A stretch of DNA of 64,000 nt from Dryocosmus kuriphilus (GCA_038277395.1 CM076191.1:181676687-181740686), one strand, 5' to 3'; positions 19,028 through 31,282 are shown, numbered from the stretch's first letter. Translations and numbers: made by a program. Notes: a model not told the origin generated them from the letters alone.

Positions 19028-21558
19028 ATGAGTCTTGGATCGAAGATAGACTCAACATCAGTTTCCACTCCAAAGGTTGGTTTTTTTAAATATATTGAGA
19101 AACAACATGGAACTAAACCGACGAAAATGTTAAAAAATTGGATGAACATCAATCGACAATTAGCTGAAGCTACTTCTAGACGACACTTCTTATTAACATG
19201 CAGGAGAAATGATTTAATTGCGAAACATTTTTCTAATTTCTGTGATCATCAAAATAAAAGTTTCGAATTTTATAGTAACAGTTGCAAAAAAAGTTTCTAT
19301 AATTTTAACAGTATATATTCACGTAAGATTTTTATACTTTCTATTCGTGGTATACATTTCCATATCAATTTTTGGAATAAGACATTATTTAATATTAAAC
19401 AACAGATCTTGAACTCTAACATGGACAATACCCTCATAAAAGTTTTCTTTTACTTCACAGATTTAAAATTTAATTCTATCATTAGAAAACAGAACTTTAG
19501 ATTCTCTAAAAAATTTGAATCCCTTCTTTCCAAAACAGCAAATTGTAACATCAGTAATAAATCATTTAAAGAAAATTGGTTTCAAAATTTAACAGATTTA
19601 GAAATTCCAAATGATGTGGTTGACATTGCAGCCTTAGGAACCAAATATAATATTATTTCTACCAACATTTCAAATCATGATATTACCGATACAATAAAAA
19701 ATGTACAAACTACTTTGCAAAATTCAAATTTTAATAATAACATTAAAGAAGAAATCAGAGGCAAAATAGTTAATCATATTAGCAACTCTTTAAAAAACAA
19801 AAAAGTTCACATCTCTAAAGGAGACGGAGAATTTGCCAATAAACTAAAATCTACCAAAATTTTCTTAAAAAACAACCCAAATATTTATTTTACTAACTCG
19901 GACAAAGGAAATGTTAAAGTATGTCTTAAAAAATCTGATTATGTTTCTAAAATGCATATTCTTTTATCAGATCCCGTCACTTATACCAAAATAAAATCTA
20001 ATCCATTAAAGTCCCTTCAAGAAAGAACTTCTAAAATCCTTGGAAACTTAAACCAGAATGGATTCCTTGATCATCTTTACCATAAAAACGAACTTACTTT
20101 GACAAACACAGTTTTGGCTAAGTGTTATGGACTTCCGAAGATTCACAAAGCAGATTGTCCTCTTCGACCTATTATTTCTCTTATCAACAGTCCTACACAT
20201 TTGTTAGCAAAACGTTTATGATGAGTTCAAAAAAAAGTATCAAGCCTCCAAAATCACATATCAATAACAGTTTTGGTCCTAAAAAAAAACTCGAAAATGT
20301 CATATTAGATAAAGACCATGTTTTACTTTCTTTAGATGCAAAATCGTTATTCACTAGTGTACCTTTTAATTTAGTCAGAGATAGTCTTGGCAGAAGGATT
20401 TTAGATATTCACAATAATTGTAAAATCCCATTTAATGATATTATCGATTGCACTAAATTTCTATATGACAATACCTTTTTTAGTTTTAATGAAGTTTTTT
20501 ACCAACAAATCCATGGTACTCCTATGGGCTCTCCCATTTCACCCTTGTTTGCAGATATAGTCATGGAAGATTTGGAAAATGATTGTCTCAATAAATTTTA
20601 CAATACATATAATTATTGTCCTACATTTTATTATCCTTACGTGGATGACACTATTTTGTGCATAAATAGAGAGCACATATATTTCATTATTAATATTTTC
20701 AATTCCTATAATAAAGACATACAGTTTACTTTTGAAATACAAGAGAATAATCTTATCAACTTCTTAGATCTTACTTTAATTAGACTGGATAATTATTTAA
20801 TTACTAATTGGTTTCAAAAATCCACCTCTTCCAACAGATTAATAAACTACCTTTCCAATCATCCAATGCAACAAAAAAAGAATATCGTATTCAATTTAGT
20901 GGACCGTGCAATACTATTATATCACAAAAAATTCCATAATAACAACTTAGATAAAATTCTACATATTTTACTAAATAATAATTACCCTCTGAAATTTATC
21001 CAGGATCACATCAAAATTAGATTAAACAAAATAAAATACAGCTCGAGTGTAAATAATAAAATTTCACAAAATATACCACACATTCAAGCTCCTAAAGTCA
21101 CTTTACCATTTAACTCACAATTTTTCCACCTAGCTAATGTTTTAAATCAATATAATATTGTTACCATCCCTTCAATAAAAAGGAGTTTAAATTCAATTAT
21201 AAAATTAGGGAAAGATATTACTAAAAAATGGGATTTCACTAATATTGTTTATAAAATTTCTTGTCAGGATTGCCCAGCAACTTACATAGGTGAAACTAAG
21301 AGATCTCTTAAAACCCGCATTACAGAACATAAAAATAATAAAAATGAAGAAAATGTTGTTGTGAAACACCAGAATACCTACAACCATGTTTTTAATTGGG
21401 ACGAGACTATTATAGTTGATCATGAACAAAATTATTATAAGAGATTGATCTTGGAAATGATCTACATAAAATGTAATTCAAATAACATTAATAAGAAAGA
21501 AGATATCTATTCTTTAAATAATTCTTATTTCCCTTTAATCAGAAAATTGAACTCATAA
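19028..21558 (+). pseudogene. PLE-C protein, nearly full length, one frameshift
   Basis: Two frames, 19028-20221 and about 20222-21558, together give a protein of about 843 residues, normal for Penelope. The N-domain has KNWMNINRQL and RRHFLLTCRRNDL. RT motifs are KCYGLPKIHKADCPLRPIIS, VLLSLDAKSLFTSVP (A), GTPMGSPISPLFADIVMEDL (B) and YVDDTILC (C), with catalytic Asp residues kept. Thumb and linker (IIKLGKD) follow, then the GIY-YIG: NIVYKISCQDCPATYIGETK, R, EH, a later H and FNWDETII, with a CxxC pair. The frames join at GCAAAACG near 20214, where loss of one A explains the shift (LLAK-TF expected). Apart from this lesion it is the best preserved PLE of the window together with PLE-F. Confidence 0.92.
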
Positions 21559-21915
21559 TTAATCAATTTCATTTCGCATTATTTGTTTAATTTCACACCT
21601 GATATATACATACATATATATAAATTCCCTTCTTTCCATCTACCATTTTCATGGTCTCTTATATTGACAATTTCTTATTTATGTTATTGAATACTACTTA
21701 TTCACTCAGTCTGTTGAAAATCTTCGAAACAACGACTCTAATATCATGTCTCTCCGTTTAAATCTTTTACAAAATGTTTAATTATTACGGTTTCATCAAT
21801 TTGAACACCTGTATTTATAATATTTATTCATTTTAAAAATTTATAAAAAAAAAAAATGTTAATCAACAATTTTTATTCAATTTGATATGTATATACTTCG
21901 ATTGCAATTTTTAAG

Positions 21916-21963
21916 GTAAGAATATTTTTCTGCTATAACCATTGTTCTTATTGTTGTTTCCAA
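21916..21963 (+). other. Intron-like interval in right PLE-C pseudo-LTR, acceptor lost
   Basis: It is colinear with the intron at 18807-18854. The donor GTAAGAATA is kept but the 3' end reads TTTCCAA instead of TTTCCAG. In an element transcribed from the left pseudo-LTR this copy would lie in the 3' UTR. Confidence 0.55.
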
Positions 21964-21999
21964 TTTTGTACAAACCAAAGGATTTTTTAAATATATAGC

Positions 22000-22033
22000 C
22001 TGATGAGGTTGGTAAATCCATGACCAACGAAAA
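22000..22033 (+). ncRNA. Hammerhead-like motif, right PLE-C pseudo-LTR (core mutated)
   Basis: CTGATGA (22000-22006) and a perfect GTTGG/CCAAC stem II are followed by GAAAA instead of GAAAC, so the closing C of stem III is lost. The sister at 24819 onward has the intact CCAACGAAAC but lacks CTGATGA. Confidence 0.65.
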
Positions 22034-22412
22034 GTTGCAAAAGTAAAGGACTGTCTTCACTTATTTACTCTCTTTAAGATCGCACAACCTAACTATATAT
22101 TTTAGCTTCGCTGATTCGATTTTTCAGTATCTTCTTCTTTCAACTATAAATTTTTGCCATGTAGGAACGCAATTTTTAAAAATTTGCTACAAATTTTTAT
22201 TTTAATAAATTTTATAGAAAAAACTTGTCGATTTGCAGTCTTAAATTAAAAAATGCACTGTCAAACTTCGGAAGTGTCAAAATTTGGTTAGTTTTACACT
22301 CCAGATAGCACCACTATCCATAATTTTTTCTTCATACAGACAGGGATAATTGCTTAATTTTAAAGTAAAATTTTTTAATACATATGAAAAATTGGAAACT
22401 TTTCCTGCTTTA
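22009..22412. repeat. Left copy of about 400-bp direct duplication flanking PLE-B copy 2
   Basis: It starts in the PLE-C hammerhead (TTGGTAAATCC), runs through the PLE-C 3' end and TSD, and continues into flanking DNA to CCTGCTTTA. It matches 24819-25227 with scattered differences. Confidence 0.85.
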
Positions 22413-22526
22413 ATATGATCGAGGAGAGATTTTGAGTCCTCATTATCGATTTAACGTCCGGGAATAGAAATAGTAGAAAGAAGATATCAACACATCCAGA
22501 CAAAAAAATTTAATGTTTAAAGTAAC

Positions 22527-22557
22527 GTTTCGTCACTCAGCTGAGAGACCTCATCAG
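22527..22557 (-). ncRNA. Hammerhead-ribozyme-like motif of PLE-B copy 2
   Basis: Minus strand: CTGATGA at 22557-22551 and GAAAC at 22531-22527, with the same stem II (GTC/GAC plus CTCAGCTGAG) as copy 1. Confidence 0.6.
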
Positions 22558-22576
22558 ACAGTAAGTAAGTTAAAAT

Positions 22577-22659
22577 CTAAAGAAAATACAAAATTCACCT
22601 TAGAAGTAAGAATATACATCAGAAATCAGAAGTAAAAAGATTGTCCAGGTAAAACTTAC
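22577..22659 (-). other. GT-AG intron in PLE-B copy 2
   Basis: Minus strand TTTTTG|GTAAGTTTT to TTTTCTTTAG|ATTTTAAC, 83 bp as in copy 1 at 12894-12976. The donor and acceptor are both intact. Confidence 0.6.
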
Positions 22660-23402
22660 CAAAAATACGTTGAGTTTAAATTTTTTGGAGTCATGTTGTC
22701 AGAGAAGGTTTGGAACAGATTTTGTAATTTTTTTGTTTGAAAGTAAAAAGGTAAAAAAGGTAAAAACTTCGAAAAATGTCATTACTTAAATGTATCTAAA
22801 AAATGATAAAACCGGAGAAGAATAAGTAAAAATTTAGAAAGTTTGAAAAAATTTTATTCTAGGTTAGGATAGTTTTAAGTAAGTAAGAATTAAGATAGTT
22901 ACCTTGTAAGAGAAAAAAAATGGATGGTAATAAAATCAAGAGGCCCATAATGACCAATTTAAATTAGTTTAAATAAGGATTGTGAATAATAATAAAACTT
23001 TAAAATGTGAAAGTTGGAAGTGAGTTCTCTGAGTACATTGCTATGATGAGGTGGTTTGAGACAATATGGAGTAGATTCATAAAGTTTAAGGATTATAAGT
23101 GGGAGAAAAAGCGGCAAATTTGAAAAAGATATGATAAGGAAACAAAATATGGAATTTAGAAATTTGGACAAAAATAAAAAATTTAAGGTATTTAATATTG
23201 AGTTATATGCAGAATTGTAAATTGAAGGTCGGTAATTTTATTTAAAGCACTATTACCCCTCCTCTTTATATAAATCATTTCAACAAACAAACGTTTATAA
23301 AAATTTTGTTCTTTATGTAGGATCTTTATGTCATCCTATTTCATAAAAGAAGAATCACCGTTGTGATCTGCATGAATATGTTTTGCTATTTCTTTTCTAT
23401 TT

Positions 23403-24728
23403 TTAATGCATGTTGGACATTTGTTCATAAACAACATTACATTGATCAAGTTTATTTATGGGATCTTTTCCTAGTTTAATGAAAACATCAAATTTTGAAT
23501 CTATTTTAAAAATAGTATTTATATTGAAATCAGAAAAAAGTCTACGAATGGGATATGAGATGTCAGGATAAAAATTGAAAGACACATAAGTTTTATCAGT
23601 TATTATGTTGTTAGTATTAATAAGGTTTTGATTTGGAGTGGAATTATTCATATTAATTTGGAAGAGTCTATTTTTAATATGTTTTTCGATAAAATCATTA
23701 GGATAACTGTTATATTTTAAAATTTGCTTAACAACCAAAATGTTATTTTTATGGAAGGATTTATCATAGAGTAAAGTAGCTGAATCTATTAAATTTTTTA
23801 TAATACCAATTTTTTGGTGAATGGGATGGTTCGAAAAGAAATTGAGTAGTCTACCAGAATATGTGTCTTTTCTATACCAGTTTGTGATAATATTCTTAGC
23901 GTCGTCTCTAATAATTTTTAAGTTTAGAAAATTAATTGAATTGTCGATTTCGATTTCATGTGTAAATTGTAAACTATCATGATAACTATTGAAAAATTGA
24001 ATAGTTTGTTGGACCTTATTCTTAGGGATAATGAGAAGGGTGTCGTCAACGTATCTGAGAAAAGTGTGTATTTTAAAATCAATTTTTTTGAAAATATCAA
24101 TCTCTAAATCCTGTAAAACTATTTCAGCTAATATTCCTGAAATCGGAGAACCCATTGGGGTGCCGAATTTCTGACTGTAAAATTTATTATTAAATTGAAA
24201 AAAGGTCGAATTCATTAAGAAGGTTATGCTATTTTTAAATTCAATTAGTGGTATGTTGGTAAATTTTTTAATATGTGGCCATCTTTTTTCGATGCCATCT
24301 AGAACTAGGTTTAGTGGAATGTTAGTAAACAAAGAGGAAACATCTAATGATAAGAAGATGTGGTTATTTGGAAATTTGATTTCTTTGATAGTATCATGGA
24401 ATGAAATGGAATTTTTTACAAAAGAATTTAATTTCGGAATTGAGTCAGTTAAGATTTGGTTTAAAGTTTTTGCAAGAAAATAAGTAGGAGAATTTATGTA
24501 GGAAACAACAGGCCTCAGAGGAAAATTTTCTTTGTGTACTTTCGGAAGACCGTACATCCAAGCGATGTTAGTATTAGAAGTTGAAATTGTGTTTTTCTTT
24601 ATATTTTTACCTAGATATCCTCTTATATTCCAATTATTTAAAAGTTTGTGAGTTGAATTTTGTAGTTTTTTTAAAGGATTTGAATTAATTACATTATAAG
24701 TACTAGGATCATTTAACATTGTTTCCAT
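23403..24728 (-). pseudogene. PLE-B copy 2 RT-linker frame; GIY-YIG core deleted
   Basis: A 441-codon open frame, in better condition than copy 1: ARMYG-like AWMYGLPKVHKENFPLRPVV, FLSLDVSSLFTNIP (A), GTPMGSPISGILAEIVLQDL (B), RYVDDTLLIIP (C), thumb, and FIKLGKDPINKLDQCNVVYE. It then departs after VVYE: about 75 bp, present in copy 1 between about 9638 and 9712, are missing, which removes the GIY-YIG core (SYIGQTKR and the Arg motif). The N-domain is missing, since the copy ends near 24780. RT residues look intact but the endonuclease is lost. Confidence 0.88.
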
Positions 24729-24774
24729 TTTAGAATAGTAAGATGATTTATCAAGAAGAACAGTAATATTGTTA

Positions 24775-24778
24775 CTAC

Positions 24779-24815
<37 letters not shown>
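24775..24815. repeat. (TAA)n microsatellite at PLE-B junction
   Basis: About a dozen TAA units lie exactly at the 5' truncation point of PLE-B copy 2, before the duplicated PLE-C hammerhead remnant begins. Confidence 0.85.
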
Positions 24816-24818
24816 TTG

Positions 24819-25227
24819 TTGGTAAATCCATGACCAACGAAACGTTGCAAAAGTAAAGGACTGTCTTCACTTATTTACTCTCTTTAAGATCGCACAACCT
24901 AACTATATATTTTAGCTTCGTTGATTCGATTTTTCAGTATTTTCTTCTTTCAACTATAAATTTTTTCCATGTAGGAACGCAATTTTTTGAAAATAATTTG
25001 CTACAAATTTTTATTTGAATAAATTTTATAGAAAAACTTGTCGATTTGCAGTCTTAAATTAAAAAATGCACTGTCAAACTTCTGAAGTGTCAAAATTTGG
25101 TTAGTTTTACACTCCAGATAGCACTACTATCCATAAATTTTTTCTTCATACAGTCAGGGATAATTGCTTAATTTGAAAGTAAATTTTTTTAATACATATG
25201 AAAAATTGGAAACTTTCCCCTGCTTTA
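24819..25227. repeat. Right copy of about 400-bp duplication (PLE-C 3' end plus flank)
   Basis: It matches 22009-22412 and includes half of the PLE-C hammerhead (stem II and GAAAC at 24839-24843) and the 13-bp sequence ATATTTTAGCTTC at about 24907. After TGCTTTA it passes into unrelated DNA, giving the ancestral right flank. Confidence 0.85.
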
Positions 25228-26815
25228 TTATTGGAATTATTGCTTCTCAAACTTCTTTGGAAGAATTCCCCAAAAAAATATTTACAATATACTAACACCC
25301 CTAAAGCTTATTATCAATTGCTTGCTTATGTAGGTAGTTTCCCATCCATCTCTTCTTAAAAATTTTAAACCTGCCTTTAAAAATAAATGAATAAATCCTG
25401 CAATAAAATTGTAGAAACCTTTTACTGATGATTTAAGTTTTTAAGAAAGAGCTTCCTCCTGAAGATATATTGCCCTGGATGTTAAAGTAGGTATGTGCGA
25501 AGCTATGTGGCTAGCTAGCTGTACCCTAAAAGTCGAGGACGTAAAAAAAAACTCAATAACGTTTTAGGTGCACATACACGTCTGTTGCAACCGCGAGACC
25601 CAAGTCGAATCGTCTCTATACCTGCGAGTTCCCCACAAAAAGGAATTATGGCCGCCGTAAAGAGTCCTAGGGCCCTGCATGCTGACCAATAGAAACCGGT
25701 AATACACAGAAAAAACATAAAGTCTTTTATAACTCCAAAATTGTTTCGCTTCAGATAACATGTGCTCGTCAGTTTGAAGGTTCTTAACGTAACTGTAAAA
25801 ATTAAATTATAGAGAAATTGTGTGTTTGTAATTTTACCAAACTTTTACTATACTTTTCTATAATAAATTTACATTCACAGAATAGAAATCTTAAATTACA
25901 GCACATGTGTAGTAAAATCTGTCTTAATAATTTTTAGAATTCAATCTCCAAATTTTATAATTTAAAGATCAAGTATTTTTTTATAATTTAACTATAATAA
26001 ATCATTTTCTTTGTACTAATAGTTTCAACTGCACTTTCAGTATCATAATCATCAAATAAATGAAAGAAATGCAAGACTAACCTACACTGTAAAAAATTTC
26101 AAGATTTTCCCTATCCTGGGGAATGGAATATTCCTAAATGTTAAAGAAAAGGTTTTTTTCCGAAGAATAGGTAATTTTCCCTAATTTTCAGAAGAATTTC
26201 GGAATGAGTTTGCAGCATTGCAGAAACAATCGAGAATAATAATTTAGAATTATTAGGGAATTAATAAAACCCTATGAGAACAGAAAATTTTTTTTATCCT
26301 TTCGGGAAATTTTTTGATGCTTTCATGAGAAATATTTTTTAATATTTTCACGAGTCAAAGGGAAAATTACACTTTTAGTAGCAAAAATGACTCCCGAAAA
26401 AGTAAGGAATTCCCCCCAACATTCCGACAACAAAAAAATCTGATAATGAAGAAAACTATTTTTCATAAAAAATTAGGTATGGTTTCCTTATATTCAGATA
26501 TAGGGTAGTGTAGTATTTTAAAGAGTTTGTGTGCTCTGAGAAATTCTCTCAAGAATTTTCAATTAGGATTTAAAAAATCGTATCTTCTATTTTTATTAAG
26601 TTTCAAAGCAAAGATTTCTTCCTCTTTACATTTTACATCTTATTTCAAACCAAAATCACTGAAATATTTAAATTTATTTAACATTACTTACATTATAATT
26701 AAATTATTATTATTATTTTTACTTAAGGTGTGCTACGATATGCTTCAGATAAGAATAATAACAATAATAATAACTAATGACAATAATTAATAGCTTTGAA
26801 AGAGAAAATGACTCT
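25228..26815. other. AT-rich intergenic DNA
   Basis: No recognisable gene. 25500-25720 is less AT-rich, with overlapping minus-strand frames that match nothing I know. A possible decayed MITE lies at about 26082-26517, starting CTACACTGTAAAAAAT and ending with GTAGTGTAG, its approximate complement. Confidence 0.35.
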
Positions 26816-27011
26816 CTAGCGCTGGGAATTGAACCCAGGTCTACAGACTTCCGGCAAGGGCGTAGCTTAAAGATGTCTTAAAGTCGTCTTAAAACATTTT
26901 TTTAAAGTGTTAATTATTAATTATTTTTATTAATTATGGTTTAACCTGTTTTAAAAACCTGGTCACTTCAAACCCAGGTCCCTAAGTCAAAGGCTGCCAA
27001 GGCTGGCACTC

Positions 27012-27048
<37 letters not shown>

Positions 27049-27110
27049 TGAATCAGAGTCTGGCTACGTCCATGACTGCCGGTCTAGAGCACTAGATAAT
27101 TGAAGATTAA
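26790..27110 (-). other. tRNA-like sequence interrupted by a hAT-type MITE
   Basis: With the MITE and one TSD removed, the minus strand reads TAGTGCTCTAGACCGGCAGT, then CTGTAGACCTGGGTTCAATTCCC: a degenerate A box, an anticodon region and a strong B box (GGGTTCAATTCCC). This is a tRNA pseudogene or SINE head, not an expressed tRNA. Confidence 0.5.
26855..27074. mobile_element. hAT-type MITE with 8-bp TSD
   Basis: The ends CAAGGGCGTAGC and GCTACGTCCATG are imperfect inverted repeats. ACTTCCGG (26847-26854) and ACTGCCGG (27075-27082) are an 8-bp TSD with one mismatch, the length typical of hAT transposons. The 220-bp body has no coding capacity and contains a run of 34 C at 27015-27048; GTAGC-type ends with a poly-G/C block are familiar in insect hAT MITEs. 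Confidence 0.8.
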
Positions 27111-27124
27111 GAAAATTCACAAGA

Positions 27125-28262
27125 ACCCAAGTGCGAAGTTAGATACGGCTCAACACTGGCCCAGCATCGGCTAAAATATTGCCAAAGATCGGCTGCCAAT
27201 ATCGTGCCGTTGCTGGAATGATAACTACGGTATGCAATTGGCGGCCAATTTTGATCCAGACTCTGGCCGCCATTGAGAAATCACAATGAAATATAAAAAT
27301 AAATGTTATAAAAAATAATTATTAATTAAGAACACAATTTATTCGTAGACATATTATGAATACACTTATAACTAACTAATCGATATTTGTAAATTTTAAC
27401 GCTTATATAACAAATAAAATTTCGCACGCAACCGCGGGGGGAATCGAACGCACGACCTATGGGACGCGAGTCAGCAACCTAACCATTACCCTAACTCATG
27501 AAATGGTGTGTCCTACTTTTTTCCACAATGCACTCAATCATACAAAAATATCAAAATATCTCGAGATAATTTCATCAATAAAAGCTTTTGCGTTAACAAT
27601 AAATAAAATATATATATATGAAATTTTTAATATTTTTAATGTTCAGTTTTACAAAAAGTAAAACCGTAGTATAAATTGATATAATAGGATATTTTATTGG
27701 CAAAACAAAAATTTTTTGCGACGAAAAAAAAAACTGCTGTCTGTTGGTACTGGAGCAGTGCCGAATTAATATCTTCTTTAATTATTCATGGTTATGATAT
27801 CAATTTTCTAATGATTGACATATTTTACGTAACTTTTTACTTTACACAGAAGAATAGGATTTCAATCTTTTTTTTTACCAAAAAGTTAGTGTTCGGTAAT
27901 TCCTTAACCACAAATTTTTTCCGACTTTCGACCCTGTGATAGGCCGTTACTCGGCCGAACTTTGGCTTTTTGACTTCCAACCTGGTTTGCGAGAATAATG
28001 CCGACTTCCGGCTCAGTAGAGTGCCATCGCTGGGCGAGATTCTGGCTTTTCTACTTCTAACATGGTTTGCCGGAGTAATGCCGACTTTCGGCCCTGTAAT
28101 AGGCCACTGCTGGGCCAAGCTTCGGCAAAAGCTTGGCTTTAAAATGCCAATGTATTGTTCCATCACTGGGACAACACTGGGCCGATTTGATCGCTGATAT
28201 TGTTCCAGTAACATTGGCCGACACTTGGCTGCCAATACTGGTCCAGTATTGGGCCATGTATC
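27125..28262 (-). mobile_element. T1 copy 3
   Basis: Minus-strand copy: the 3' terminus ACCCAAGTGCGAAG sits at 27125 and the 5' part at about 28100-28262 (CCAGTATTGGGCC blocks), where the outermost 30 or so bases including the 5' TIR are replaced. It holds only two or three 80-bp monomers (GGTTTGC boundaries near 27976 and 28057), far fewer than the other T1 copies. It keeps the tRNA-like block at about 27427-27500. Confidence 0.82.
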
Positions 28263-31200
28263 ATTTTCTCATAATTCAGGTTACTAAACATGTATAGTAA
28301 ATTTACTGTACGTACATGTATAGTATATTGCTTCAATTACATTCATAGTAAGATCGCTATAGTTCTAACAGTGTAGATCTGCGTTATTGACTATTATTAT
28401 GTATATTAATTTTTTAAACTTTTTTCATAAATGATAATTATTGGCCAAATTGAAGACTTAAATTAAAATGCTTAAAATTGTTTAAACAATATCTTCTTTC
28501 CTTTCTGAAATGACAGTATTTTCTACTATGATATATGAGATCATAAATAAAAATATTAAAATGAATATTAAAAATGAAGTCAAATCCAAAATTTGCATAT
28601 AATGCACGGTTACTGTCTTTTAAACCGATTAATTACACTTTTTAGTAAATCTTCTGCATCTATTTTACAGAATGTAGTCAGAATGTCAGCTTTAAGGATT
28701 TAATTTTCAAGTCAGGAGAGCACACGTTATAAAAACTCAATCCTATAATTTTCAAAGACCCCAGTCATCTTGGACAATGGCACTTGTTCGTGCTGGTGAC
28801 CCGAAGATCTTATCGAAAATCAAAAATGCAAAGCTTCCTTGAGTAGTGACGGAGACTGAACAGGTCGAACGCGTTATTTTAAGAGATTTACAACAATGGA
28901 TATCCTGGGAATTTACCTGCACAGGCAGCTTAGCTTTCGCATTTTGGAAAAATCTCCGCTTTACCATTCTCTTGAACAAAGGGAGACATTTACATCGGGA
29001 AGGGTCGAGTGTGCCGAGTGCCGACTGCCGAAGAACCGAAAGCAAAAATGACTCGGAGCAAAGTCATTTGCGTGCAGAGTTACCATAAGAGGTTAGGCAG
29101 TTAGGGGGTACCTTTTCCAGTGTCGCTGCTGAAGCTGGCCTAACTGGCCTCACTTCAAAAGGAATTTCACCCGACCCTCTTTAAATAGAGAGCATTTTCG
29201 TTGGCTTTATGTTACACCCAAAGGGTAACTTTCGTGCAAACCAAAATTTTTCACAAAGGATTGAACTTGGACCTCGACTTGGACTTTCTAAAATCTAAAT
29301 GGATGTTACTCTCCTAATTGATTTCCTTCGGATCTTTCCTCTCCCAATGTGGTCCAATGCTACTCGATCTACCATCGCATTGGCGAGAAAACGCGAGTCC
29401 ACTCGATTTGACGTTAAAAAAGTGAGTGAAACCAATACGCCAGAAATTTTCTTTATATCTTAGAGACCTAGGAGACTCATAAAAAGTAAGGAAATTTGAC
29501 CAAGCTTCAAACAACCAATTGCTGATGGAAAATTTCCAAAAAAGAATAAATTGTTTATTAAGTTTACAAGAATATAAAACCATATTATCTTACTTAAGAA
29601 AAGAGGCAAAAATCTTGAAAATAGGCCCAAGAAATGAACACTGAAAAATCTCTACAACCATCCTATTGTACATACTTAAATACAAGAAATCAGTGTACAG
29701 ATGACTCATTAAAACCAAATGATTGCGACATACCAGGTGAAATCATGAGCTGGTTATCCCAGATCGAAGGTGTACCGAGAATCGCCATTACATACCGGAC
29801 ATTCTTGAAATTACGAATGAGACGGAGATGAAAAAGGGAGATGGTTCGAAGTAGGTAAGATCGGGATCGGCAAGATGTGTCTACTCGTATACTCTATTCT
29901 GTATAATAAAAGATGGGTCAGTAATAGGCATATATGTATCTCGCTTTGCGATCGATCTTGAAGTTTTCGGTCTGGTCCTACGGTTCGACTCCGTAAGATA
30001 TACGGCAAGATACAGGTTTTGCAACCTCGAAAACCTTCTCCCTTCTTTTACAAAGAGCAGGACCTGTTCGTAGCATCCTAATACCTGGCACTAAATTCTT
30101 GCGAGATTCACGTACGTGGGAGGAGCGTACCACATAGGTACGGTATAGGTGTGGCTATAGGTATGTACCTGTTTAGGAACTATGCAATAGGGGTCCAAGG
30201 GGCTCCAGCAAAAGTTAACCGCAGCCAATTCTGGCACTTTACGACGAATCCACATCTAATGTAGCAAGAAGAGTAAGTCATCCAGTGACGTATCAATTCA
30301 ACTTTTAACTTTTTATGCCTTTTCATTTTAATTTTCATTGCATTTTAGTTGAATTATTTTACACTATATTGGAATCCGATATCATGAGTTGCATATTGTC
30401 CATTCACTATTGGATAAGTGAGTGCTTGATCCAACACAGTCTGCTAATCTTACCGAGTGGTAACGGCAAAAATTTTTTTGTACACAAAAAATCCTGTGGT
30501 ATTACTTTGATCTTATAGTTGGATCCAAGTATCTGCAGCAGAGTAATACTCATTTGATTAAAATGATCCAATTAAAAAACAACAACAAGACTATCGGTTG
30601 CTAGGATCGTCAAGTTGGGCTCGTACATTTTGTTGATCTACAGCACTTTTGATACCTCAGGAGTTACTGTGTAATGATTACTGTGTGTTTACTGTCTAAT
30701 GTCCGTAAATATGTAAGATACTTAAAAATTTTATAAAGATTGTAGAAAATAGGACCCCAGTAATATTAAAAGATTTTTTTCTGTGTGAAGATATTCATTA
30801 CGTGAAATAATAGCTGTGCAGGTTCTACGAATCTACGCCACTGAAGCAGCAGATCAGTTCTGCATCTGCATAGATCTTACCGCAGACAAAAGAAGTCATT
30901 CCTACTCTTGTAGGTCTTTGAAAAGAGACTCCCTCCCTTCTTTATCCTTGAGCAACCCTCATTCTCTAAGTCAATAAGACGAAGACCATTACAGATTTAG
31001 CAGCATAGGCGAAAATGAAAGTTAAGAAAGTGAGAAGAGTTTTTAGAAACAAGATTATTTATACAACTCGCAAGCATAAGCAGCAAAGTTTAACTAATTT
31101 ATTTTTATTTGATACCAATTAGCAATTACTTACTTATGATCAATATATGGAATAGAATTTGGAATTACTTTTTTTCTTACAAGTCTTTTTGCACTTTTAG

Positions 31201-31282
31201 TAATAAGGAACAGTATGAGAGCTTTGAATCTTAAAAATTGGAGTAATCCCACTTTTCCTCTCCTTTTTCCTTTGACCGTGAA
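28263..31282. other. Least repetitive stretch; no recognisable gene
   Basis: 28700-30300 has higher GC and more complex sequence than the surroundings and could be ancient unique DNA. The frames at 28752-29088, 29314-29583, 29634-29831 and 29811-30008 lack family resemblance. A TTCGACT loop with a perfect TACGG/CCGTA stem (about 29973-29990) mimics a tRNA T arm, but no other arm folds around it. Confidence 0.35.

Larger units (their letters stand above)
15431..22109 (+). mobile_element. PLE-C complex with 13-bp TSD and pseudo-LTRs
   Basis: The identical ATATTTTAGCTTC at 15431-15443 and 22097-22109 marks a 13-bp target-site duplication. Inside, a minus-strand fragment of the 5' UTR and hammerhead (15444-15557 continued at 18243-18286) is followed by a 5'-truncated direct copy (18287-18986) and then the full copy. 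The direct repeats 18287-18986 and 21386-22096 are the pseudo-LTRs. This tandem-plus-inverted arrangement is characteristic of Penelope elements. A foldback element (15558-18242) later split the inverted fragment. Confidence 0.88.
22413..24818 (-). mobile_element. PLE-B copy 2, 5'-truncated
   Basis: On the minus strand it runs from a (TAA)n-containing junction (24775-24818) through RT coding sequence, deleted endonuclease, 3' UTR, intron and hammerhead, and about 80 bp beyond it to 22413. It is flanked by the 400-bp direct duplication, which carries PLE-C sequence on both sides. Confidence 0.82.

Noticed and set aside
28752..29088. Host exon candidate (AG-rich boundaries near 28920)
   Set aside because: Overlapping frames on both strands, no domain, and no flanking exons found.
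29973..29990. tRNA gene suggested by a perfect T-arm-like stem
   Set aside because: No D arm, anticodon arm or acceptor stem can be folded around it.
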